Assembly: GCA_018714545.1 (NCBI GenBank)
Contig: DVNG01000059.1
Coordinates: 1-6,703 of the forward strand
Direction: 5' to 3'
DNA from: Limousia pullorum
GTDB lineage: Bacteria > Bacillota > Clostridia > Oscillospirales > Acutalibacteraceae
Length of the DNA stretch: 6,703 bases
The translations under genes and the position numbers were made by a program. Below are positions 1 to 5,998 of the stretch, one piece after another; position 1 is the first letter of the stretch; each line of letters opens with the position of its first letter. Below the pieces are notes generated by a model. It did not search any database, was not told the origin of the DNA, and was given only the letters and a program-made list of their open reading frames with translations.

Positions 1-61
1 TCCACATACAGTTAAAAAGATGTTGATAAAAAATTGATATGAGATGCAATTAAAAAGTTTG

Positions 62-111
62 TTTAATAATATGAATTTAATTGCCTGATAAATCAAATCC
101 ATATTATTAAA
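62..111. repeat. 12-bp perfect A/T-rich inverted repeat upstream of yigZ
   Basis: The arms are 62-73 (TTTAATAATATG) and 100-111 (CATATTATTAAA), exact reverse complements, separated by 26 nt. No T-run follows on the plus strand, so it is not an intrinsic terminator as it stands. It could be an operator for a dimeric regulator or an RNA hairpin. The rest of 1-254 is A/T-rich with no gene. An imperfect direct repeat CA(G/A)TTAAAAAG occurs at 9-19 and 47-57, and CGGAAATAAAA occurs twice at 211-221 and 226-236. I could not pick a convincing promoter for yigZ here. Confidence 0.5.
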
Positions 112-164
112 TAATAAAAGTCAAATGTAAGAGAGCTATTCTAAAAATTAAGGAAAAGGTTTCG

Positions 165-214
165 TCCGCCTTGAAACGATTGGTTATTTTTAGGAGAAAG
201 TTTGGCAAGGCGGA
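165..214 (+). repeat. Hairpin-forming inverted repeat in yigZ 5' region
   Basis: TCCGCCTTG (165-173) and CAAGGCGGA (206-214) are perfect complements. Four further pairs continue inward, AAAC (174-177) with GTTT (200-203), after a 2-nt bulge (204-205). The result is a stem of about 13 bp with a 22-nt loop, ending 40 nt before the yigZ start codon. It is the only GC-containing patch in an A/T-rich leader, which suggests a function: regulatory RNA structure, operator, or remnant of an upstream terminator lacking its U-tract. Which one is not decided by the sequence. Confidence 0.5.
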
Positions 215-254
215 AATAAAATAAACGGAAATAAAAGAGAAAGGTGGGGGAGAT

Positions 255-884
255 ATGAGCAGTAGTTATAAGACAGTAAAGGAGTATGGAGAGGCTGAGT
301 TTGTGGAGAAGCGCTCTCGTTTTATCGGTTATTGTAAGCCTGTAAAAACCGAGGAAGATGCCATAGCCTTTATAAACGAAAAAAAGTCAAAGCACTGGGA
401 TGCAACCCATAACGTATACGCCTACTGCATAAGAGAGGGCAACATAAAACGCTACAGCGACGACGGAGAGCCTCAGGGAACAGCAGGCATACCAACACTC
501 GACGTACTTCAAAAAAGCGGCGTAACGGACGCTGTAGTGGTCGTAACGAGGTATTTCGGAGGAATACTGTTGGGCGGCGGAGGACTTGTAAGAGCCTATT
601 CCCACGGAGCCAAAATCGGCATGGAAGCCGCAAAGGTTGTCACTATGGAGGAAAGCCTTATTTGTTCCGTGGTGTGCGATTATACAAGGTACGGAAAGCT
701 TCAGTCCCTTATACCCGAGTGCGGAGGAATAATAGATGATACCCAGTTTACAGACTGCGTGGAGATAAAGTTCCATATAAGGGAAGAAATGCTGGGAGGA
801 CTCAATAAAAAGATTGCTGACGCCACCTGTGGACAGGTTGAAGTGGAAGTTACGGACAGTAAATTTTTTATGAACGAATGTTAA
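255..884 (+). CDS. yigZ: YigZ / IMPACT family protein (UPF0029)
   Basis: This is a 209-aa soluble protein of the YigZ/YvyE family, homologous to the N-terminal domain of eukaryotic IMPACT. The family is thought to bind nucleic acid or ribosomes and modulate translation, but no reaction is established. Residues 1 to about 125 form the UPF0029 domain, with the signatures HWDATHNVYAY (47-57), SDDGEPQGTAG (68-78) and the Gly-rich RYFGGILLGGGGLVRAYS (99-116). Residues 135-205 fit the small C-terminal DUF1949 domain, an EF-G-like ferredoxin fold. Length is normal for the family. The ATG is supported by a purine-rich SD, AAGGTGGGGGAG (241-252), although it lies close to the start. No strong terminator follows. 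The next gene, dnaG, is 155 bp downstream on the same strand, so some read-through is possible, but the pair is not an established operon. Confidence 0.95.
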   Translation: MSSSYKTVKEYGEAEFVEKRSRFIGYCKPVKTEEDAIAFINEKKSKHWDATHNVYAYCIREGNIKRYSDDGEPQGTAGIPTLDVLQKSGVTDAVVVVTRYFGGILLGGGGLVRAYSHGAKIGMEAAKVVTMEESLICSVVCDYTRYGKLQSLIPECGGIIDDTQFTDCVEIKFHIREEMLGGLNKKIADATCGQVEVEVTDSKFFMNEC

Positions 885-1039
885 TTTGCCTTGTATTTGG
901 CTAAAATTCTTGATTTTTTATCGGTTTTTTGTCAATACTTATGCAAAAAGACTTTTTTAAAAAATAAAAGAAAAAAATAAAGGGTTTTTAAAAAAATTCA
1001 TGTATATATAAAAAGAGATAAAGTAAAGAGGGTGGTTTC
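885..1039. other. A/T-rich yigZ-dnaG intergenic spacer
   Basis: This 155-bp spacer is made of A- and T-tracts. A very weak A/T stem (903-907 with 913-917), followed by T's, is the only terminator-like element after yigZ. Near the 3' end a TATATA run (1003-1010) could serve as a -10 for dnaG, but no matching -35 is visible at 16-18 bp. I therefore mark no promoter. The dnaG SD (AGAGGGTGG, about 1026-1034) lies at its end. Confidence 0.4.
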
Positions 1040-2806
1040 GTGTCTTTGCCTGAGGAGTTTTTGCAGGAATTGAAGTACAGAAACGACATTACCGAGGTGG
1101 TGTCATCTTACGTCAATCTCAAAAGGCGTGGACGCAATATGGTGGGGCTTTGTCCTTTTCACAGCGAAAAAACCCCGTCTTTTAATATTTACTCTGAAAA
1201 CGGTTCGTTTTATTGCTTCGGCTGCGGAGCCGGCGGCGACGTTATAACCTTTGTGATGAAGATAGAAAATCTTGATTACATGGAAGCCGTAAGATTTCTG
1301 GCTCAAAGAGCAGGAATGACAATGCCGGATACCGGTTACGACGACAGCATGAACCGTCTTAGAACAAGAATTTATGAAGCAAACAGAGAGGCGGCACGTT
1401 TTTTTTATGGCTGCCTCAATTCACCGGAGGGAGCAGAGGCGAGAAATTATCTTGCGGGCAGACAGCTTTCACCGAAAACAATAGTGCGTTTCGGTTTGGG
1501 CTATTCACCTAAATCAAGATACAGCCTGTGCAATCATCTGAAATCAAAATGTTTTAAAGAAAGCGAGATTGTTGCGGCAAACTTGGCTTTTCAAAGTAAA
1601 AGCGGAAAAGGTATTTACGACCGTTTTTCCGACAGGGTTATGTTTCCAATAATAGATTTAAGGGGAAACGTCATAGCCTTCGGCGGACGCCTTATGGGCG
1701 ACGGCAAACCGAAATATCTAAACACCTCCGATACGCCGGTGTTTAAAAAGAGCAATAACCTGTTTTCTCTCAATAATGCGAAAAACAGCGGAGAAAGAAC
1801 ATTGATACTCTGTGAGGGCTATATGGATGTTATAGCCGTAAATCAGGCGGGATTTCAAAACGCAGTGGCAACATTGGGAACTGCGCTCACCTCGGAACAG
1901 GCGATACTTATGAAAAGATACGCTGATGAGGTTGTAATATGCTACGACGCCGATGAAGCCGGTCAAAAGGCGACGGCAAGAGCTATTGAAATTCTGCGAA
2001 ATGCAGGTATTCAGGTTAGAGTTCTGACAGTTCCGGACGGAAAAGACCCGGACGAGTTTATAAAAAAACACGGAGAAAACGGCTCAGCGGCTTTTAAAAA
2101 CCTTTTGGAAAAAAGCAAAAACGATATGGATTACAGACTTGCAAAGCTGAAATCCTCCTTTAACCTTGAAACAACTCAGGGAAGAGTGTCATACTTAAAC
2201 GGCGCAATAAAAATGATTGCCGCCCTTGATAATCCGGTTGAAAAGGATATCTATCTTTCGGGACTCAGCGAAGAAATGGGCGTTGAGAAAAATGCTCTTT
2301 TGGAACAGATAAAAAGGGTGTCAAGGTCAAAAGCCGGAGAGATACGCAGGGAGGAAATGAAAAAACTCCGAAGTGAAATGAGCGGTATGGGCGATAAAAT
2401 AAACCCGGAACACGCAAAATATCCACGAGGGGTAAAAGCCGAGGAATCTCTGATTGCATATCTTGTACATAATCCGGATAAACTGGACTTTGTTCTGAAA
2501 AGAATAACTCCGGATGATTTTGTAACAACATTCAACAAAAAGCTTTTTGAATATTTCAGGGATAAAATCAAGGGAGGTTACGGAATACTTACCGGAATTT
2601 CCGCAGATTTTACACCGGAGGAAAGCGGAAAGATTTTTGGAATAATATCAAAATACAACAGCATGGCGGCGACTACGGAAGCTGCGGCTGAGTATATAAA
2701 TGCGATTATTGAGGAGAAGCTTAAAACTAAGATGAATGATTTGTCCACAGCGGAGGATACAGATATTATGGACTATCTGAAAAATCTCAGGGAAAAGAAA
2801 AACTGA
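1040..2806 (+). CDS. dnaG: DNA primase DnaG
   Basis: DnaG synthesises the short RNA primers for lagging-strand DNA replication, in contact with the replicative helicase DnaB/DnaC. The protein has 588 aa, near the usual 590-640. The N-terminal CHC2 zinc-binding domain shows Cys38, His41, Cys59 and Cys62 (CPFH...CFGC). The catalytic core includes the basic motif FPIIDLRGNVIAFGGR (202-217). The TOPRIM metal-binding residues are EGYMDV (259-264), YDADEAGQKA (302-311) and DGKDPDEF (333-340). The C-terminal part from about 465 matches the position of the helicase-binding domain and is less conserved. The start is GTG, preceded by a good SD (GAGGGTGG, 6 nt upstream), and the translation opens with the typical SLPEEFLQELKYRNDI. 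It is followed after 70 bp by rpoD with no terminator between, so the two are probably co-transcribed. Confidence 0.98.
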   Translation: MSLPEEFLQELKYRNDITEVVSSYVNLKRRGRNMVGLCPFHSEKTPSFNIYSENGSFYCFGCGAGGDVITFVMKIENLDYMEAVRFLAQRAGMTMPDTGYDDSMNRLRTRIYEANREAARFFYGCLNSPEGAEARNYLAGRQLSPKTIVRFGLGYSPKSRYSLCNHLKSKCFKESEIVAANLAFQSKSGKGIYDRFSDRVMFPIIDLRGNVIAFGGRLMGDGKPKYLNTSDTPVFKKSNNLFSLNNAKNSGERTLILCEGYMDVIAVNQAGFQNAVATLGTALTSEQAILMKRYADEVVICYDADEAGQKATARAIEILRNAGIQVRVLTVPDGKDPDEFIKKHGENGSAAFKNLLEKSKNDMDYRLAKLKSSFNLETTQGRVSYLNGAIKMIAALDNPVEKDIYLSGLSEEMGVEKNALLEQIKRVSRSKAGEIRREEMKKLRSEMSGMGDKINPEHAKYPRGVKAEESLIAYLVHNPDKLDFVLKRITPDDFVTTFNKKLFEYFRDKIKGGYGILTGISADFTPEESGKIFGIISKYNSMAATTEAAAEYINAIIEEKLKTKMNDLSTAEDTDIMDYLKNLREKKN

Positions 2807-2861
2807 AATAATCCAAAACAAGGAAGAAAAAAATCGCCTCTAACAGGGCAATGGGCAATTG

Positions 2862-2867
2862 AAAGGA
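2862..2867 (+). promoter_or_regulatory. SD of rpoD, deciding the ATG start at 2877
   Basis: AAAGGA lies 9 nt before the ATG at 2877. An in-frame TTG at 2859 would add six residues (MKGTKN), but its upstream sequence (CAGGGCAATGGG) is a poor SD, and its codons would overlap the better SD. The ATG at 2877 is therefore preferred. Confidence 0.7.
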
Positions 2868-2876
2868 ACAAAAAAT

Positions 2877-3977
2877 ATGACAGAGCAAATTCGGGATAAA
2901 AAAGCAGTTGTCAGAGAATTGATGGAGTTAGGAAAAAGCAAAGGACAGCTTACCAATCAGGAGATTCTCGATGCGATAGGAGAAATCGACATTGATCCTG
3001 AGCAAATTGAAAAGCTGTATGACGGATTGGAAAGCCTTGGCGTTGAAATCGTCGAAGAGATGGACGATGTTATCAAACTGGACGATATAACAATAAGACT
3101 TTCACCTGATGATTCTGATACTGAAACTTACGAGGGCATGGAAGCAGTTTCTCTTGACGACCCTGTAAAAGTGTATCTGAAAGAAATCGGACGTGTCCCG
3201 CTGCTGACTCCGGAAGAGGAAATCGACCTGGCAATCAGAATTAAAGACGGCGACCCCGCTGCAAAGAAAAGATTGTCAGAAGCAAACCTCAGACTTGTTG
3301 TAAGTATTGCAAAGAGATATCTGGGCAGAGGAATGCAGTTTTTGGACCTTATCCAGGAAGGAAACCTTGGTCTTATCAAGGCTGTTGAAAAGTTCGATTA
3401 CACAAAGGGCTTTAAGTTCTCCACTTATGCCACATGGTGGATAAGACAGGCTATTACAAGAGCTATTGCAGACCAGGCAAGAACAATCAGAATTCCTGTT
3501 CATATGGTTGAAACCATAAACAAGGTTAAGAAAGTTTCAAGCCAGCTTCTTCACCAGAACGGACACGAGCCTTCCGCCGATGAAATTGCGGCTGTTATTG
3601 ATATGCCTGTTGATAAGGTAAGAGAAATCATGCGTGTTGCACAGGAGCCTGTTTCCCTTGAAACACCTATAGGTGAAGAGGAAGACAGCCATCTTGGCGA
3701 CTTTATACCTGACGACGATGCTCCTGCACCTGTTGATGCGGCGTCACATACATTGCTTAGAGAGCAGCTTTCAGAAGTGCTCTCAACTCTCACACCAAGG
3801 GAGGAAAAGGTTCTTTGTCTCAGATTCGGACTTGTTGACGGCAGAAGCCGTACACTTGAAGAGGTAGGCAAGGAGTTTAAGGTTACAAGAGAAAGAATAA
3901 GACAGATTGAGGCAAAGGCTCTCAGAAAGCTCAGACATCCATCAAGAAGCAAAAAGCTCAAGGATTTTCTTGACTGA
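2877..3977 (+). CDS. rpoD: Housekeeping RNA polymerase sigma factor RpoD/SigA
   Basis: This is the primary sigma-70 factor that directs RNA polymerase to -35/-10 promoters. It has 366 aa from the chosen ATG, in the usual range for short Firmicute SigA proteins, which lack the large non-conserved region of E. coli sigma-70. Region 1.1 lies at about 1-65 and region 1.2 at about 95-125 (DPVKVYLKEIGRVPLL). Region 2 lies at about 133-205, with the core-binding DLIQEGNLGLIKAVEKFD (157-174) and the -10 recognition/melting segment FSTYATWWIRQAITRAI (181-197). Region 3 is about 210-290. Region 4 is about 303-366, ending in the -35-binding helix-turn-helix (TLEEVGKEFKVTRERIRQIEAKAL). All groups are intact. 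It lies 70 bp behind dnaG, the classic pairing, and is followed by a strong terminator. Perfect sigma-A sites elsewhere in the window (6375-6403, 5822-5827) are consistent with its role. Confidence 0.98.
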   Translation: MTEQIRDKKAVVRELMELGKSKGQLTNQEILDAIGEIDIDPEQIEKLYDGLESLGVEIVEEMDDVIKLDDITIRLSPDDSDTETYEGMEAVSLDDPVKVYLKEIGRVPLLTPEEEIDLAIRIKDGDPAAKKRLSEANLRLVVSIAKRYLGRGMQFLDLIQEGNLGLIKAVEKFDYTKGFKFSTYATWWIRQAITRAIADQARTIRIPVHMVETINKVKKVSSQLLHQNGHEPSADEIAAVIDMPVDKVREIMRVAQEPVSLETPIGEEEDSHLGDFIPDDDAPAPVDAASHTLLREQLSEVLSTLTPREEKVLCLRFGLVDGRSRTLEEVGKEFKVTRERIRQIEAKALRKLRHPSRSKKLKDFLD

Positions 3978-4030
3978 GCCTTTGATTCTACATATTTTTT
4001 CTCAGTTGTAAGTTCATAAACTTTTTTTAA

Positions 4031-4060
4031 TTGAATAACAATGACACCTCCGTCAATAAT
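4031..4060 (+). promoter_or_regulatory. Candidate promoter inside the terminator for the M23 gene
   Basis: TTGAAT (4031-4036) is followed 18 bp later by AATAAT (4055-4060), a 5/6 match to the -10 consensus. A second AATAAT sits at 4058-4063. Initiation about 7 nt after the -10 would fall near 4067, exactly at the SD of the next gene, and would omit the 5' arm of the terminator hairpin. The -35 match is moderate, so this is tentative. Confidence 0.3.
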
Positions 4061-4080
4061 AATGGCGGAGGTGCTTTTTT
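4045..4080 (+). terminator. Strong intrinsic terminator after rpoD
   Basis: CACCTCCGTCA (4045-4055) pairs with TGGCGGAGGTG (4063-4073), an 11-bp stem with one G-T pair and a 7-nt loop, followed by CTTTTTT (4074-4080). This is a textbook rho-independent terminator, ending 103 nt after the rpoD stop. Oddly, its U-tract abuts the ATG of the next gene, and its 3' arm contains that gene's SD. Confidence 0.9.
4067..4073 (+). promoter_or_regulatory. SD of the M23 gene embedded in the terminator stem
   Basis: GGAGGTG, a seven-base match to the 16S anti-SD complement, ends 7 nt before the ATG at 4081, which is ideal spacing. Every base of it lies in the 3' arm of the rpoD terminator stem. A transcript that reads through from rpoD would therefore carry a masked SD. 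Confidence 0.75.
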
Positions 4081-4890
4081 ATGAACAATAAAAGAAACAG
4101 AAAAGAAAAACCGTCGTCAAAAAGAGAAAAAGCAGGATTTTATATAGCTTTTTCCCTGTGTCTTGCGGCGGTGGGAATGTCGGTTTGGTCTGCATATTCG
4201 GGAGTTACAAACTACTTTAAGGATAACGGAGATACTTCATCCTCAATACATCAACAGGACAGCACTGAAAATGTGGATAAAAACTTAACCGATATCACCG
4301 AAGAGGACACAACGGTTTCAGAGGAAACCACGGAAGAAACAACAGCCGAAGAAACTGAGCCTCAGACAGAAGAACCCTCGGAAGATGCGGCGGAATACGT
4401 CACAGAACCTGAAGAAACACAGGAAACTGAAACAGAAGAGGTTCTGGAAGAAGATATCGTCCAGACAATCCTCAGGGTAAATAAAAATTTAGGATATCCC
4501 ACAGAAACCAAGATAATCAGTAAAGAATATTCTGAAGATATGGTTTATGACAACACAATGAAGGACTACCGAGCCCACATGGGAATGGATTTCACCTGCG
4601 AGGATGGGGAAAGTGTTATAGCCATGTGCGATGCAACGGTGGAGGAAACCTATTACAGTGAAATGATGGGAAATGTTGTAAAAGTCACCAGCGGCGAGTT
4701 CAGTATTTTGTATTGCGGACTCAATGAAGATATTTCAGTAAACAGCGGAGATACAATATCAAAAGGACAGGAAATAGGAACAGCCCTTGGAGTGCCCTGC
4801 GAATCCGCCGACGGTACACATATTCATGTGGAGATAATAGTCAGAAACCGTCATATAGACCCATTATCTGTGATTGAAAACGAAAGTTAA
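4081..4890 (+). CDS. Membrane-anchored M23 metallopeptidase (SpoIIQ/LytM-like)
   Basis: This 269-aa protein has three parts. A basic N-terminus (1-18, many Lys/Arg) leads into one membrane helix (about 19-40), predicting an N-in anchor with the rest outside. A low-complexity linker follows, rich in Glu and Thr: residues 68-127 contain 26 acidic residues, and there is no Lys or Arg from 68 to 131. The C-terminal M23/LytM domain is about 130-265. The zinc ligands and catalytic residues are visible as H166-x3-D170 (HMGMD) and the HxH motif H247/H249 (THIHVEI), so it could be an active peptidoglycan endopeptidase. The architecture resembles SpoIIQ, the forespore-side partner of SpoIIIAH in the engulfment channel; clostridial SpoIIQ keeps the metal site. 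A vegetative cell-wall hydrolase or divisome LytM factor is the alternative, so I give no gene symbol. The ATG is fixed by the GGAGGTG SD inside the upstream terminator. Confidence 0.9.
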   Translation: MNNKRNRKEKPSSKREKAGFYIAFSLCLAAVGMSVWSAYSGVTNYFKDNGDTSSSIHQQDSTENVDKNLTDITEEDTTVSEETTEETTAEETEPQTEEPSEDAAEYVTEPEETQETETEEVLEEDIVQTILRVNKNLGYPTETKIISKEYSEDMVYDNTMKDYRAHMGMDFTCEDGESVIAMCDATVEETYYSEMMGNVVKVTSGEFSILYCGLNEDISVNSGDTISKGQEIGTALGVPCESADGTHIHVEIIVRNRHIDPLSVIENES

Positions 4891-4894
4891 AAGC

Positions 4895-4932
4895 AAAACG
4901 GCAGCCACATATGTGACCGCCGTTTTACTTTT
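4895..4932. terminator. Probable bidirectional terminator between convergent genes
   Basis: AAAACGGC (4895-4902) pairs with GCCGTTTT (4919-4926). Inside it lies the 10-bp palindrome CACATATGTG (4906-4915). On the plus strand the stem ends in TTTTACTTTTA, five nucleotides after the M23 stop. On the minus strand it is followed by TTTTGCTTTT, a better U-tract, so it may also end transcripts of the convergent minus-strand genes. Confidence 0.7.
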
Positions 4933-4984
4933 AGAGGAAAATTATTATCTAATGCAGAAAGATTCTGCTGTATTATCTCACTAA

Positions 4985-5011
4985 AGAGTGACAGACATTA
5001 TCTGTCACTTT
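4985..5011 (-). terminator. Hairpin across the stop of the small ORF
   Basis: AGTGACAGA (4987-4995) and TCTGTCACT (5001-5009) are perfect complements with a 5-nt loop, extendable by two pairs. On the minus strand the loop starts with the TAA stop codon. The bases after the stem (CTTTAGT) make only a weak U-tract, so this may be a 3'-stabilising hairpin, with true termination further on at 4926-4885. Confidence 0.5.
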
Positions 5012-5090
5012 CATGCCAATCTTCATCGTTGGCAAAGATGAAATCGTCCAAGTCACCCTGTACAACTTCACTTGTGCTGTAGATAACCAT
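4998..5090 (-). CDS. Small acidic ORF, 30 aa, strong SD
   Basis: The minus strand reads ATG at 5090 to TAA at 4998 and encodes 30 residues, beginning MVIYSTSEVVQG and ending DWHESDR. The middle is acidic (DLDDF, NDEDW): 9 Asp/Glu against one Arg. I do not recognise a family. The support is the SD: AAGGTGGTGA, 9 of 10 bases matching the AAGGAGGTGA anti-SD complement, ends 6 nt before the ATG. A hairpin covers the stop codon. The ORF lies 71 nt downstream of the kinase-like gene on the same strand and could be co-transcribed with it or have its own promoter; a TATAAT lies at 5129-5124 (minus) but has no good -35. The region is also rich in inverted repeats, so a small RNA is an alternative. The frame is open upstream of the ATG, but only the ATG has an SD. 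Confidence 0.55.
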   Translation of the reverse strand: MVIYSTSEVVQGDLDDFIFANDEDWHESDR

Positions 5091-5161
5091 TAAAGTCACC
5101 ACCTTCTGTGAATAATAATATATATTATATTTATCCACGGGTGATTTTATGATTGCCTTTA

Positions 5162-5788
5162 TCAGGAATTTTCTCTGTAAGAAAGCATTTGCTTAATCAG
5201 ATCAACTGCCTGCTGCTGACTTATCTTACTAGCATCGATACAAAGGTCATAATTGGAAGCAACGCCCCACTTATTGCCGGAGTAGAAGCTGTAATAATTA
5301 GCTCTTACTTTATCGGTTCTGTTGATAATCTGAACAGCACGGTCAGGGTCAAGCTTATGTATTCTTATAGCTCTTTCTTTGCGGAAGTCCATTGAACCGT
5401 GGATATATACGTTAAGCACATTTTTTCTGTCTCTTAAAATATAGTCACCACAGCGGCCAACCACAACAAATGGACCTTGATCAGCTTTTTGTTTTATAAT
5501 TTTATGCTGAAGAAGGTAGAGTTTGTCGTTTACAGGCAAGTCACCCATGGCGGAAAAGCCATTTCCAAAGCTGTATAAACCCATAGACAAAGAATAAAGC
5601 AAGCTGTTTGCAGCTCTTTCGTCAACCTTGCTGAATACGTCGGGATCCATTCCGCTTTCTTTTGCAGCTAATGAGATGAGTTCTTTGTCATAGAAAGGAA
5701 TTTCAAGCTGCTCAGCAAGCATCTGACCGATGTCGTGTCCGCCGCTGGCAAATTGGCGTGCAATAGTAATAATATAGTTTGTTTTCAT
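5162..5788 (-). CDS. Cytidylate kinase-like P-loop family protein
   Basis: This is a 208-aa soluble protein of the 'cytidylate kinase-like' family, distant relatives of CMP kinase common in Firmicutes. Phosphoryl transfer from ATP is expected from the fold, but the substrate is unknown; it is not the canonical Cmk. The N-terminal nucleotide-binding segment is ITIARQFASGGHDIG (7-21), with SGGxxIG in place of a standard Walker A GxxGxGKS. It is followed by IPFYDKELI (30-38), VVVGRCGDYIL (108-118) and NRTDKVRANYYSFYSGNKWG (156-175), the last being typical of the family's lid/arginine region. The start is taken at 5788. An in-frame ATG at 5833 would add 15 residues, but it lies upstream of the -10 box and so would not be transcribed, while the 5788 ATG has an SD (GAAGGGAAGG). 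It runs convergently toward the M23 gene and divergently from the rRNA operon. Confidence 0.85.
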   Translation of the reverse strand: MKTNYIITIARQFASGGHDIGQMLAEQLEIPFYDKELISLAAKESGMDPDVFSKVDERAANSLLYSLSMGLYSFGNGFSAMGDLPVNDKLYLLQHKIIKQKADQGPFVVVGRCGDYILRDRKNVLNVYIHGSMDFRKERAIRIHKLDPDRAVQIINRTDKVRANYYSFYSGNKWGVASNYDLCIDASKISQQQAVDLIKQMLSYRENS

Positions 5789-5821
5789 AGAAAAACCTTC
5801 CCTTCGTTTGGATTTTAGTAC

Positions 5822-5850
5822 ATTATAACACATCTGATTTAAAAAATCAC
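5822..5850 (-). promoter_or_regulatory. Extended -10 promoter of the kinase-like gene
   Basis: On the minus strand a perfect TATAAT (5827-5822) is preceded by TG one base upstream, giving TGTTATAAT, an extended -10. The -35 at 17-bp spacing is weak (GTGATT, 5850-5845), as is common with an extended -10. A-tracts (read on the minus strand) at 5882-5854 could act as an UP element. The predicted transcription start is near 5815, giving a leader of about 27 nt before the ATG at 5788. Confidence 0.75.
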
Positions 5851-5960
5851 TACTTTTTTGAAATTTTTTTTGTAAATTTTTTGTATATATAGAGAAAATT
5901 CCAAGAAAAGGAGTATATTTAGGCTGGAAAAGGATAAAAGACCTTTAAGCTTTTATAAAT

Positions 5961-5998
5961 AGGAGGTTATAATGCAAACTAATAATTTTTTTCTTTGA
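5961..5998 (+). other. SD plus 8-codon mini-ORF
   Basis: A perfect AGGAGG (5961-5966) sits 5 nt before an ATG (5972) that opens a frame of only eight codons, MQTNNFFL, ending in TGA at 5996-5998. Shifting frame at the T7 run does not yield a long protein (13-15 residues at most). It could be a leader peptide, the stump of a deleted gene, or chance. No good promoter is visible upstream, and no gene follows for it to regulate except the rRNA operon 400 bp away. Confidence 0.25.

Noticed and set aside
387..776. 129-aa minus-strand ORF inside yigZ
   Set aside because: It is a shadow of the well-conserved yigZ frame; no family features and no SD.
2859..2876. Longer rpoD starting at TTG 2859
   Set aside because: The TTG has a poor SD, and its added codons overlap the AAAGGA that serves the ATG at 2877.
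3971..4008. Stem ACTGAG/CTCAGT over the rpoD stop as a terminator
   Set aside because: Only six firm pairs with a 22-nt loop; the strong terminator at 4045-4080 explains transcript ending better.
4951..4983. Plus-strand 9-codon ORF (ATG at 4952)
   Set aside because: Its SD-like AGAGGA is 13 nt away, and the frame lies in the hairpin cluster; too short and poorly supported.
5131..5139. DnaA-box-like TTATCCACG beside an A/T-rich run, suggesting an origin
   Set aside because: A single site with one mismatch and no cluster of further boxes or dnaA/dnaN genes; likely chance.
5789..5833. Longer kinase-like protein starting at ATG 5833 (minus)
   Set aside because: The start would lie upstream of the perfect -10 at 5827-5822. 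Its extra residues look non-conserved, and the 5788 ATG has its own SD.
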